NCBI GenBank assembly: GCA_018398815.1
Contig: CM031611.1
Coordinates: 48,312,832-48,322,831, forward strand
DNA from: Conus ventricosus
Lineage: Eukaryota; Mollusca; Gastropoda; Neogastropoda; Conidae
DNA: 10,000 nt
Direction of reading: 5' to 3'
A model generated the notes under the pieces. That model had not been told where the DNA came from. It did no database searches and saw only the letters and a list, made by a program, of their open reading frames with translations. The position numbers were made by a program, and so were the translations under genes. This document shows, one piece after another, positions 1 to 6,977 of this stretch; the first letter of the stretch is position 1, and each line of letters begins with the position of its first letter.

Positions 1-145
1 GCTATTCCGGCCCCCTGCTGGATGAATGCAGACGTGAGGAAACGCCTTCATTCAAGCCAGCCTTGATGTGAAACTTGGTGGACTTGGAACAGCAGTTTGA
101 AAGGAGGTTTTCTCCTTTTTTATTTTTTATTTTTGCATGCGGGCC
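1..145. other. Unassigned left flank
   Basis: No gene or known repeat is recognised here. A short reading frame starts near 75 but runs straight into the GA microsatellite and encodes mostly Arg-Glu dipeptides, so it is not credible. A hairpin with 7-base arms (AAAGGAG at 100-106, CTCCTTT at 112-118) is followed by a T-rich stretch. In an animal genome I give it no function. Confidence 0.4.
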
Positions 146-258
146 TTCATGCATTTACATGTCTCCCAGATCAAGAATTCAACGAGAGAGAGAACGAGAG
201 AGAGGGACGGAAGGGGGTTACATGCGCTTACATTCGCATCTCAGATATGAAAAAAAAT

Positions 259-330
<72 letters not shown>

Positions 331-470
331 ATGCGCTTACATTCGCATCGACATAAAAACAACAAAAATAAGCGCGCTAAGAGAGAGAGAGACAGAAAGA
401 GAGAGAGAGGGGGAGGGGGAGGCTTACATGCGCCTAGATACGCATCTGAGATAAGAAAAAAATGAACGCG

Positions 471-552
<82 letters not shown>

Positions 553-708
553 CTTACATGCGCTTACATTCGCATCCGACATAAAAACAACACAAAAATA
601 AGCGCGCTAAGAGAGAGAGAGAGAGAGAGACAGAAAGAGAGAGAGGGGGGGGGGAGGCTTACATGCGCCTAGATACGCATCTGAGATAAGAAAAAAATGA
701 ACGCGTTA

Positions 709-757
<49 letters not shown>
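146..757. repeat. Compound minisatellite: (GA)n tracts alternating with a conserved spacer
   Basis: Long GA tracts (about 261-325, 376-410, 473-549, 611-655, 709-757) are separated by a recurring spacer of about 50-60 bases. The spacer begins TTACATGCGC and contains ATGCG...CGCAT. Spacers begin near 219, 326, 423, 553 and 658, with a degenerate one near 150. They alternate between form A (loop CTTACATT, then a CGACATAAAAAC-like stretch and AAGCGCGCTAAG) and form B (loop CCTAGATA, then CTGAGATAAG and AACGCGTTAAG). An A+B pair therefore makes a higher-order unit of about 227 bases, present roughly twice (326-552 and 553-757). Reading frames here give Arg-Glu repeats and are not genes. GA tract lengths may be unreliable in the assembly. 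Confidence 0.85.
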
Positions 758-760
<3 letters not shown>

Positions 761-785
761 GTTCAGCTTTCAAAGCCCATTCACA

Positions 786-827
786 GGGGGTTGGAGGGGG
801 CGGCGGGAAGAGGGGGGGGGTGGGGGG
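786..827 (+). other. G-rich tract with G-quadruplex potential
   Basis: Five runs of three or more G (G5 at 786-790, G5 at 796-800, G3 at 805-807, G9 at 812-820, G6 at 822-827) lie within 42 bases with loops of 1-5 bases. This satisfies the usual quadruplex pattern on the plus strand. Whether it folds or has a role is unknown. The G9 run may be mis-sized. Confidence 0.55.
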
Positions 828-988
828 AGTTCAGGATTACACAACAACGTGAAAAATTGAACAAAAGCGATAATTCAGTTAAACATACCACCGCGAAAAG
901 GGGCCCTAATCGCAGAAATTGAATGCACAGTATTGAATATCCGATGAAATGGTGGTCAATTCGATCGGCACCATTTGACTTCTTCTTC
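828..988. other. Unassigned AT-rich segment, left part of the duplicated block
   Basis: No coding or RNA feature is recognised. The right part (about 918-988) resembles 3282-3347: both contain an AATGCA...AGT...TATTCC/ATATCC-like stretch, then ATGG and a pyrimidine-rich run leading into poly(T). This marks the left limit of the homology I can see between the two duplicated units. A reading frame across 906-1133 on the minus strand is low complexity (Lys run, Ser/Leu/Phe rich) and is not a gene. Confidence 0.4.
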
Positions 989-1007
989 TTTTTTTTTTTT
1001 TTTTTTT
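989..1007 (-). other. Poly(T) tract: candidate poly(A) tail read on the minus strand
   Basis: Nineteen T are preceded by TTC repeats. On the minus strand this is an A19 tract followed by GAAGAAGAAG, in the same orientation as the LINE and its 54-bp array. It could be the 3' tail of a transcript-derived insertion. However, the homology with unit 2 continues beyond the tract, so it may simply be an internal A-rich stretch of a duplicated block. The partner is at 3348-3364. Confidence 0.4.
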
Positions 1008-1206
1008 GATACAGAGAAAGAGAGAGTGAGAGACAGACAGACAGACAGAGGTAGAGAGAGGGAGAAAGGGGAAGGATGGAGGCAGAGAAAAAAGATCACT
1101 TAGAAAGAAGAATACATGTATTTTATTTGACATATTTCTTCTTTTTTTTTATAAGGAAAAAAAAGTGTGATATCACACGGAAAAGGGCAAACATCAGAAA
1201 GGAACA
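1008..1206. repeat. Purine-rich segment and short unique stretch, unit 1
   Basis: A GA/CAGA-rich stretch (about 1012-1110, with GACA repeated four times near 1034-1047) leads into a stretch carrying TTTATTTGACATATTTC and a perfect 14-base palindrome, GTGTGATATCACAC, at 1165-1178. The whole segment recurs at 3365-3551 in shortened form. No reading frame or RNA structure of known type is recognised. Confidence 0.6.
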
Positions 1207-1591
1207 AAGTTAACTGAATCTATGCAAATCCACTGTACCAAAGTGCTGACTTTACGAAGACAAATTTAACTGAATATATGCAACATACCACAGTACTGAC
1301 TTTACATGAAGACAAATTTAACTGAATATATGCAAATGAGAATACCACAGTACTGACTTTACATAACACATTTAACTGAATGTATGCAAATCAGTATACC
1401 CAGTACTGACTTTACATGACACATTTAACTGAATGTATGCAAATGAGAATACCACAGTACTGACTTTACATAACACATTTAATGAATGTATGCAAATCAG
1501 TATACCACAGTACTGACTTTACATGACACATTTAACTGAATGTATGCAAATCAGTATACCACAGTACTGACTTTACATGACACATTTAACT
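1207..1591. repeat. 54-bp tandem array 1 (about 7.2 units)
   Basis: Seven units of about 54 bases carry a recurring core: TTTAACTGAAT, TATGCAAAT, ACCACAGTACTGACTTTACAT. Six of the seven units contain the octamer ATGCAAAT. CAGTACTG, a perfect palindrome, is in most units. The first unit is the most diverged (CCACTGTACC, ending TTTACGAA) and the second has GCAACATACC in place of the octamer. The array stops in mid-unit after ACATTTAACTT at about 1592, where the LINE 3' end begins. Confidence 0.9.
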
Positions 1592-2885
1592 TGTTGGCAT
1601 CCCTTTGTCTCGGGAGACGATGGATTTGCGCCCTTTACAAATGTTTCCTTTGGTCATACAGCGTCTGCTGGGCTGTATAGACCCACATGGGAGTGGTGTC
1701 GTCATGATGCATTGAAGACTGATCAGGCGCAGCGTCTGTCTCTGGCACGCTGCGTCAAGCTTCGGCTTCCTGTCACGCTTCGCCAGTTCACAGGTGTCCT
1801 CGCTGTCAGCCCCAAGTCTTCCCAGGTGTGTGATGTGGAGCCTCGTCCCGCTTGCAAACATCTGAAGCGGTTGTGCTCCTGTTCGCCGAGGCAGCTCGCG
1901 TAAGAATGTCTTGGGATCCTGCCGTCGTCCATTTTGGCGACATGACCAAAGCCACCGGGGGCGACGCTGACGGAGAAGAGTTTTCATGCTGGGAATTCTT
2001 TGCACGCTCAAGACATGTTGTTTGTGACGCCCATCACTCCATGGTCCCAAAATATGCGCCGGAGACAGCGCATGTGGAAGGGGATCAGCCCTTCTCTTGT
2101 GAGGCTTTCAGGGTAGGATTTTGCTGGCCGTACAGGGAAGTGCTTACACAGGTCGTACACAGCAATTTGGTTTCAATGTTAACATGCTGTTTTTCCACAC
2201 TCTTGAGATTTGTTGGGCCCGGGTGGTAGAGGCCTTGCCAATCTTTTTGTTTTCTCTGTATCGAGAAAAGTTGTCGGTGAGGGACCGAGGTTTCGTTTAA
2301 GGCTAACGGCCTCTAAACCGGGGTTTTTGATGGTGATGGGGGGTTTTTCAGCATCTGAGCCCTCACGTTCGTTTTTCTTCAAGCTTTGTCAGGCCAAAAA
2401 AACCCCATCAAACCTTTTCAAAACGGTTTCCCTCAGACTCTGTAAAAATCTGCTTCGTGTGGGGGCCAGAGCAGCGCACTGCAAACACATGTCCCCTGAT
2501 GGTCACTACCCTCTTTGCTCTTTGCCCTTTGCGAGGCCAGTGAACAGTCCGGGCCCTCTGATCGGGTTTGAAGGTGAACACCCCATTTGTTCCAAAGCTG
2601 CTCACAGGAAAGCGAAGAAATGCCAAGAGGGTGGACAGCCACCCTGTTTGACCATCATGCCCCATTTGGGAAACAACCTATGTGGGGGCGTACTGCATGT
2701 GGGCCTTTCATGTCGTCGTGGAAAGGATTACACTAAAATTTGGTGGGCGCTATCCCTTTGCTAGGACGTTAAAGAGACCATCTCGCTGAAACAAATGCCC
2801 TTTGGGCAGGTCAATGAAGGCCAGAAAGAGGGGCTTGTTTCTGCTTTACTTTTTTCACTCTTGGAAAGCCTGGGAGGGGGGGTTT
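1592..2885 (-). pseudogene. LINE copy 1: RT palm to C-terminus of an RTE-like retrotransposon, decayed
   Basis: On the minus strand this encodes, in broken frames, the second half of a non-LTR retrotransposon polyprotein. From N- to C-terminus: RT motif A as FLAFIDLPKG (FIDL codons at 2807-2818); motif B as VKQG (2641-2652), followed by a stretch matching the family's PTLFG...F.FALL pattern; a motif C remnant at 2470-2486, where FADD is destroyed by loss of about two bases; a NLGP..TTFLDTE stretch near 2259-2297 that corresponds to YLGST...LSLD of the family; and PSMKTLLRQRR (about 1970-2002) of the C-terminal region. The 3' tail contains a degenerate His/Cys finger-like segment. RT would copy element RNA at a nicked target. 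This copy cannot do so because of many frameshifts and the broken FADD. Its upstream part fades into low-quality sequence. Family placement is from recognition, not a search. Confidence 0.8.
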
Positions 2886-3281
2886 TGAGGGAAAGTGGTT
2901 GGGAATTGTGGATTTGAGGCAGGCTTTTCATCCCTTTTCCCCCCAAACCCGGAGAGATTTCCCCTTTTGTTTTTGGACTTTTGTTTGGTTAATGGGGAAA
3001 AAAAATTTCTGCTTGGGTAGTCCCCCTTTTATGAAAAGGTTAGGGGTTAAGGTGCCGGAACGAGTTCGGGGGACCCTCCCCCTTTTTTGGGGTTTGGGAA
3101 AAATTTTTTTTTTTTCCCATTCATGGGGTTTTTTCTCCCGTTTGGGGGGGGGGGTTTTAATGCCAAGGCCTGGGTGAGGGGGTTTTTTGGGTTTTGGTTG
3201 CCACCCAACGCCCATTTTTTTTTGGGTTGGTGGGCCCCCGGGGCGCCGGGGCGGCTTTTGGGGGGGTAAAAACCCCAAAAT
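2886..3281. other. Homopolymer-inflated, low-confidence sequence (probable continuation of LINE copy 1)
   Basis: The stretch is dominated by runs of G, T, C and A of 4-12 bases (for example around 3063-3160 and 3180-3260), unlike the LINE sequence on either side. A weak resemblance to copy 2 persists: near 2950-2990, CCGGAGAGATTTCCCC recalls CAGGAGAGATATTCCTC at about 5189-5205. I read it as LINE copy 1 continuing upstream (RT fingers region) through poorly called sequence. The Pro/Lys- and Phe/Gly-rich reading frames here are by-products of the runs. Confidence 0.6.
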
Positions 3282-3551
3282 GGGATAATGCAGTGAGTTA
3301 TTCCATGTGATGGGGTATTGGACGCCCATTGGGGACCTTTTCTTCTCTTTTTTTTTTTTTTTTTGATACAGGAAAGAGAAGTGAGAGCAGACAGCAGACA
3401 GAGGTAGAGAGAGGGAAAAGGGAAGGGGAAGGATGGGGAGAAAAAGATCACTTAGAAAGAAAAAATACAGTATTTTTTTAAATATTTCTTCTTTTTTTTA
3501 TAAGGGAAAAAAAGTGTGATTCACACAAAAAAGGCAACTTCAGAAAGGAAA
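3282..3551. repeat. Direct duplication, unit 2: poly(T) and purine-rich segment
   Basis: This repeats 918-1206 in shortened form: the poly(T) run (3348-3364), GATACAG at 3365, the AGA/CAGA-rich stretch, GATCACTTAGAAAGAA near 3445-3460, and TATTTCTTC near 3482. The palindrome of unit 1 is broken here to GTGTGATTCACAC (3514-3526) by one base loss. Unit 2 then continues into array 2 and LINE copy 2. No gene is seen. Confidence 0.7.
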
Positions 3552-3911
3552 AAAGTTAACTGAATCTATGAATCCACTGTCCAAGTGCGGGACTTTACGA
3601 ACCCAATTTACTGATATATGCAACATACCACAGTACGCTTACAAAGACAAATTTAACTGAATATATGCAAATAGATCCCACATTATGACTTTACAAACAC
3701 ATTTAACTGAATTTTGGGCAATCATATACCAGGTACTGACTTTACATGACACATTAACTGATGTATGCAATGGGGATCCACAGTACTGACTTTACAAAAC
3801 ACTTTTAAAATAAATGTATGAAATCCAGTATACCACGTACTGACTTACATGACAACATTAACGAATGAAAGCAAATCAGTATACCACAACTGACTTACAT
3901 GACACATTAAC
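3552..3911. repeat. 54-bp tandem array 2 (about 7 units, degraded)
   Basis: Units match array 1 one-to-one in order. Unit 1 has CCACTGT and ends TTTACGAA, unit 2 has GCAACATACC, units 3 and 5 end in an ACA(T)AA-like stretch, and units 4, 6 and 7 end in TTACATGA. Units are shorter than in array 1 by several single-base losses, and only one clear ATGCAAAT octamer remains. The array ends in mid-unit (ACATTAACTT) at the 3' end of LINE copy 2, the same phase as array 1. Confidence 0.85.
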
Positions 3912-4640
3912 TTGTGGCACCCTTTGTCTCGGGAGACGTGGTTTGCGCCCTTACAAATTTTTCCCTTTTGGTCAAACAGCGTCTCCCTGTGGCTTATAGC
4001 CCCACCTGGGAGTGGCAGCCCGCTGCATTGATGACTTGAAGGCCGGTCACGCGCTGGCCAGCTGCTGATCTTTCTGTGCACGCTTTGGTCGACAGCTCCG
4101 GAGTTCTTTTCGCCGCTTCAGCCAGTGTTCCCCGTGTTTCCAGTGGATCTGCCCCGAGCAAGTCTTCCCAGGTGTTGGTGTCGATGTCGAGAGCCTCAGG
4201 TCGCGCTTGCAAACTTTGAGCGGAGTTGTGGTCTGTGTTGTTCTTGGAAGGGCGCTTGCGTACAGAATGTCTTGGGGGATCGCCGTCGTCCATTCGGCAC
4301 ATGACCAAGCCACCTGAGGCGGACGCGACGGGAAGGTGGTATGAGGGAATCTTTGCACGCTCAGCACATCGTTGTTTGGACGCGATCACGTCATGTGATC
4401 CCAAGTTGCGCCGGTGACAGCGCTGTGGAAGGCATCAGCCTCGTTCTTGTGAGGCATACAGGGTCCGGATTGCTGGCGTACGGAGAGTGCTTAGACACAG
4501 GCTCGGTACACAGCATCTTGGTGTTCAATGTTACGCGTGTTCCCACTCTTGATGTTGGCCAGGGGGGTAGAGGCCTTGCCACCTCTGTTGACTGGATCAG
4601 AGAGGGTTGTCGGTGTGGTGGACCGAGGTATGGAACGGGT
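3912..4640 (-). pseudogene. C-terminal region of LINE copy 2
   Basis: Frame-shifted but readable stretches include GKASTPLANIKSG, AVYRACV, a LYASQE-like stretch, CRMDDG.P.D, CKRDL-like and DIDTNTWEDLLGAD, then ST.ACTERSA and a CHSQVGL tail. This order is that of the C-terminal region of RTE-like elements, where the tail carries a small Cys/His finger-like motif. Here only CHS and part of the following residues survive, and a stop falls in the GLYSH position. The 3' end is sharply defined by CGTCTCCCGAGACAAAGG (near 3924-3941) just before the array. The same end is seen in copy 1 near 1602-1619. Confidence 0.75.
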
Positions 4641-5551
4641 AACGGCCTCTATTCATGTTGTGTGGTGATGGGGTTTCATCCAGCCTCACGTTGTCTTTTC
4701 AAGCTTTGTCGCTTCAAGCCTTTGCAAAAATCCGTCGTCATCAGCTGTAACTCGCATCGGTGTGGTGGCAGACGCATTGATACAGATGCTTGGTCACAAC
4801 CTGTTTCAACGGGTTGGAGCAGTCGGCCACATCGGTTGATGCACCCTCATTGATTTCCAAAGGCTGTTACAGGCACAGAGATGCAAGATGGCCCGGGCGC
4901 GCACTGTGCTTTATCTCGATGAAAGACTGATGACTCAAACTGTCCTTATGGCTGGAAGCACGATCTTCCTAGAGTTTAGGACACTCTTCGCTAGATAAAT
5001 GCCTTGCGTCAGGTCAATGAAGGCAGAAGCGGGGCTTGTGCTGCTCTCTACATTTGCTCTTGCTGCTGTCTGAGAGAGTACCATGTCGATGGTGGAATCT
5101 CGAGCGGATAGTCCTGCGACGGTACACTCTGTCAGGGAGCTTCTGCAGCGTTCAGGACGTCTTGCAAATACATTTGCCTACAATGCTCAGGAGAGATATT
5201 CCTCTGTAGTTATTGCAGTCACTTTTGTCGCCTTTGTTCTTGTATAATGTGACAATATTGGCATCTCTCATGTCTTGAGGTACTGCTCCTTCCTCCCAGC
5301 ACTGACAAAGGAGGTTATGCAGGTGTTCAAGCGTGCACTGCCGCCACACTTGATGACTTCTGGTGGTATGCATCCTTCCCTGGTGCTTTTCCTGAGGACA
5401 GGCTCCTGATTGCTTTCTCTAGTTCTGCCAGAGTGGGTTTCTCATCCAGTTCCGCCATGAGGGGGAGGCTTTCAATCGCATCAAGGGCCTCGTCGGTGAC
5501 GTGGTTCTGTCTGGAGTACAATTCGGAATAATGTTCCACCCATCGCTCCAT
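4640..5551 (-). pseudogene. Reverse transcriptase fingers/palm of LINE copy 2, internally deleted
   Basis: Minus-strand translation in successive frames gives MERWVEHYSELYSRQN and LSSGKAPGKD (about 5551-5372), then LLCQCWEEGAVPQDMRDANI and VTLYKNKGDKSDCNNYRG with ISLLSIVGK (5313-5173), the conserved RT block before the palm. Next come VLNA..., a degraded STIDMVLS...LRQ stretch (5160-5060), and motif A as AFIDLTQGIYL (FIDL codons at 5010-5021). The catalytic Asp of motif A is kept, but the second Asp of the usual KAFD is Tyr. A KQ remnant of motif B (VKQG-like) lies near 4790-4810. No FADD can be found. The next recognisable block is an HT...LQ stretch near 4735-4770, then YLGST...DN-like sequence near 4600-4645. 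Several hundred bases are therefore missing compared with copy 1. Non-functional. Confidence 0.75.
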
Positions 5552-6125
5552 ATGTTGTCCTTGTCCTGGATGGTCTCGCCCGTGGCAGACTTCAGTGGAG
5601 CTGTAGTCTTCTTGGTGGGGCCCATTGCTTTTTTGATGCCGTCGTACATGCCCTTGATGTTTCCAGTATCAGCCGATATCTGGATGCTTTGACATAGCTG
5701 GAGCCAGTAGTCGTTAGCGCACTGCCTTGCTAATCTCTGTACTTTGCTCTTTGCAGATCTGTACACCTGCAGGGTTCTCTGGCTGGGGGATCGCTTGTAT
5801 TCCAGGTGGGCGCTGCGGCGTTCTTCTATGGCTGGAGTGAGTGTGGAGGAGTTGGCCTCAAACCAGTAGTTGTTCTTGGTCTGCTTTTTTCCAAAAATCT
5901 TCATGGCAGTGCTGTGTACTGTCTCTCTGATGTAGTCCCATCTCTCATGGGCTGAGCCACCAGGAGGGTCTGAGTCGAACACCTCGGAGAGGGCTTGGGT
6001 AAATTCCGCCGCCTTGTCAGGATGTGTGGTCTTGTTCACATCGATGCGAGGTTTGCCTTCAGGCCTAGAGCGATGTATCTTCTTAGGCTGGAGCTTGATC
6101 TTGCAGCACACCAGCGAGTGATCGG
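5419..6125 (-). pseudogene. EN-RT linker region of LINE copy 2
   Basis: This is the longest open stretch of the element after the endonuclease. It encodes a basic, largely helical-looking region: QPKKIHRSRPEGKPRIDV, then DSDPPGGSAHERWDYIRE, KIFGKKQTKNNYWFEAN, and repeated Arg/Lys/Gln-rich segments (RSAKSKVQRLARQCANDYW), ending MYDGIKKAMGPTKKTTAPL and KSATGETIQDKDN. This is the connector that usually separates EN from RT in these elements. It has no catalytic motif of its own. Frame is lost near 5550, where the following QMERWVEHYSELYSR stretch moves to another frame. Its AHERWDYIRE-to-EN section is also present in copy 3. Confidence 0.75.
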
Positions 6126-6937
6126 TGTCGCAGTCGGCGCTGTGGAAGGTGCGAGTAAAAAGGACACGCCTCAAGGCAGACCGCCTGATGATAATCAGGT
6201 CTAGCTGGTGCCAGTGGCTTGGAGCGAGGGTGTCTCCATGACACTTTCTGCTGAGGCTTTGTCTGGAAGAAGGAGTTGGTGATGCTGAGGTCGTGGTATG
6301 AGCACATCTCCAGGAGTCGCTCCCCATTTTCATTCATCTTTCCCACACCAAACTTTCCGAGACAGGAGGGCCAGGAGTCATGGTCAGCGCCCACTCTGGC
6401 ATTGAAGTCACCCAGCAGTAACAGTTGCTCGTCTTTGGGGATCCTCTGGATAGTGAGTCGAGCTGATCGTTAGAACTCGTCCTTTGTTTCCTTGGTGGCG
6501 CTGAGTGTTGGCGCATAGACGCTGATCAGGTTGACGGGACCAGTGGTGGTGTTGAGGCGGAGTGATAGCAGTCTTTCAGTTCCTTGTTGGCAGGGTTCTA
6601 TCATCCCTAGCAAGGAGTTCCGGACAGCAAATCCAACGCCATATTCTCTGGTGTCTTCAGCGCTCTTCCCTTGCCAGAAAAACGTAAAATCCTTTTCTCG
6701 GAGGGTTCCAGAGTCAGCAAGCCTCGTCTCTTGCAGTGTGGCGATGTCGACCTGGAGTCTCACAAGTTCATCGTTGATGACGGAGGTCTTTCGAGCATCG
6801 CTAATAGCCTGGAGGTCGTCCGACAGTCCAGGAGTCATTGTCCTTACATTCCAGGTGCCAAACTTGAGAGCTGGAGTTTTCTTGTTAATTTTGATTTTCC
6901 CTTGCTTTTGCCTGGTGCAGTGATTGCAGTCCGCTTG
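6083..6937 (-). pseudogene. Endonuclease (EEP/APE-type) domain of LINE copy 2
   Basis: The frame is open on the minus strand from 6937 and contains, in order, the hallmark motifs of the exonuclease-endonuclease-phosphatase fold: GTWNVRTM (Asn near 6850), LQETRLADSG (catalytic Glu), VYAPT, then LLGDFNARVG (GDFN at 6412-6401), NSFF, a SWRHPRS stretch, HQLDLI, and SADCDTDHSLV (Asp-His pair near 6110-6140). All expected catalytic motifs are present. They are split by TAA at 6470-6472 (after KDEF, where YDQLD-like codons have lost phase and later return to the same frame) and by one inserted C near 6216. The first ATG (6838) lies downstream of WNVR, so it cannot be the native start. A Lys-rich segment precedes the domain. 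This is the best preserved part of the window. Confidence 0.85.
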
Positions 6938-6977
6938 TCAGATACTTCCGTACCCTGAGCCTACGCACCCAGTAAGG

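Larger units (their letters stand above)
918..3050. repeat. Direct duplication, unit 1 (partner begins near 3282)
   Basis: The order poly(T), GATACAG, AGAGAG-rich purine segment, GATCACTTAGAAAGAA, TATTTCTTCTTTTTTTT, GTGTGA...CACAC, 54-bp array, LINE 3' end recurs from about 3348 with the same order and orientation. Offsets are 2357 bases at GATACAG (1008 and 3365) and about 2321 at the LINE end. The second unit differs from the first largely by single-base losses. The right limit is soft, because 2886-3280 is poor sequence that still weakly resembles the LINE. Either a real tandem duplication or an assembly duplication would produce this. Confidence 0.7.
3912..6977 (-). pseudogene. LINE copy 2: nearly full-length RTE-like EN-RT retrotransposon, inactivated
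   Basis: About 3.07 kb on the minus strand, close to the length needed for the single EN-RT polyprotein of this family (roughly 1000 residues). Order: short 5' leader (6977-6938), endonuclease (about 6937-6090), linker (about 6090-5480), RT fingers and palm (about 5480-4640), and C-terminal region (about 4640-3912). The product would nick DNA and reverse-transcribe its own RNA. Breaks seen: an in-frame TAA at 6470-6472, an extra C near 6216-6217 that shifts frame, frame changes near 5550 and 5375, several more in the RT, and loss of several hundred bases between RT motif B and the YLGST region. It is bordered on both sides by halves of one 54-bp array, with CATT(T)AA at both edges. RTE-like assignment is from recognition of the encoded motifs. 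No intact product is possible. Confidence 0.85.

Noticed and set aside
100..122. Hairpin followed by T-rich tract resembling an intrinsic terminator
   Set aside because: Bacterial-type terminators have no meaning here and no gene ends next to it.
75..465. Overlapping plus-strand reading frames of about 93 and 122 codons
   Set aside because: They run through the GA microsatellite and consist mainly of Arg-Glu repeats; no start context or domain.
1577..2764. Long plus-strand frames (including one of 184 codons at 2210-2764)
   Set aside because: They are antisense to the LINE RT region, whose motifs are clearly on the minus strand.
2899..3451. Pro/Lys- and Phe/Gly-rich frames on both strands
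   Set aside because: They are by-products of homopolymer runs in low-confidence sequence.
4341..4853. Plus-strand frame of 170 codons
   Set aside because: It lies antisense to the RT and C-terminal part of LINE copy 2; no motif is recognised in this direction.
6531..6958. Plus-strand frames of 95-130 codons
   Set aside because: They are antisense to the endonuclease domain, whose full motif set is on the minus strand.
3912..6977. LTR retrotransposon or endogenous virus
   Set aside because: There are no long terminal repeats, protease, integrase or capsid motifs. EN of the APE type upstream of RT marks a non-LTR element.
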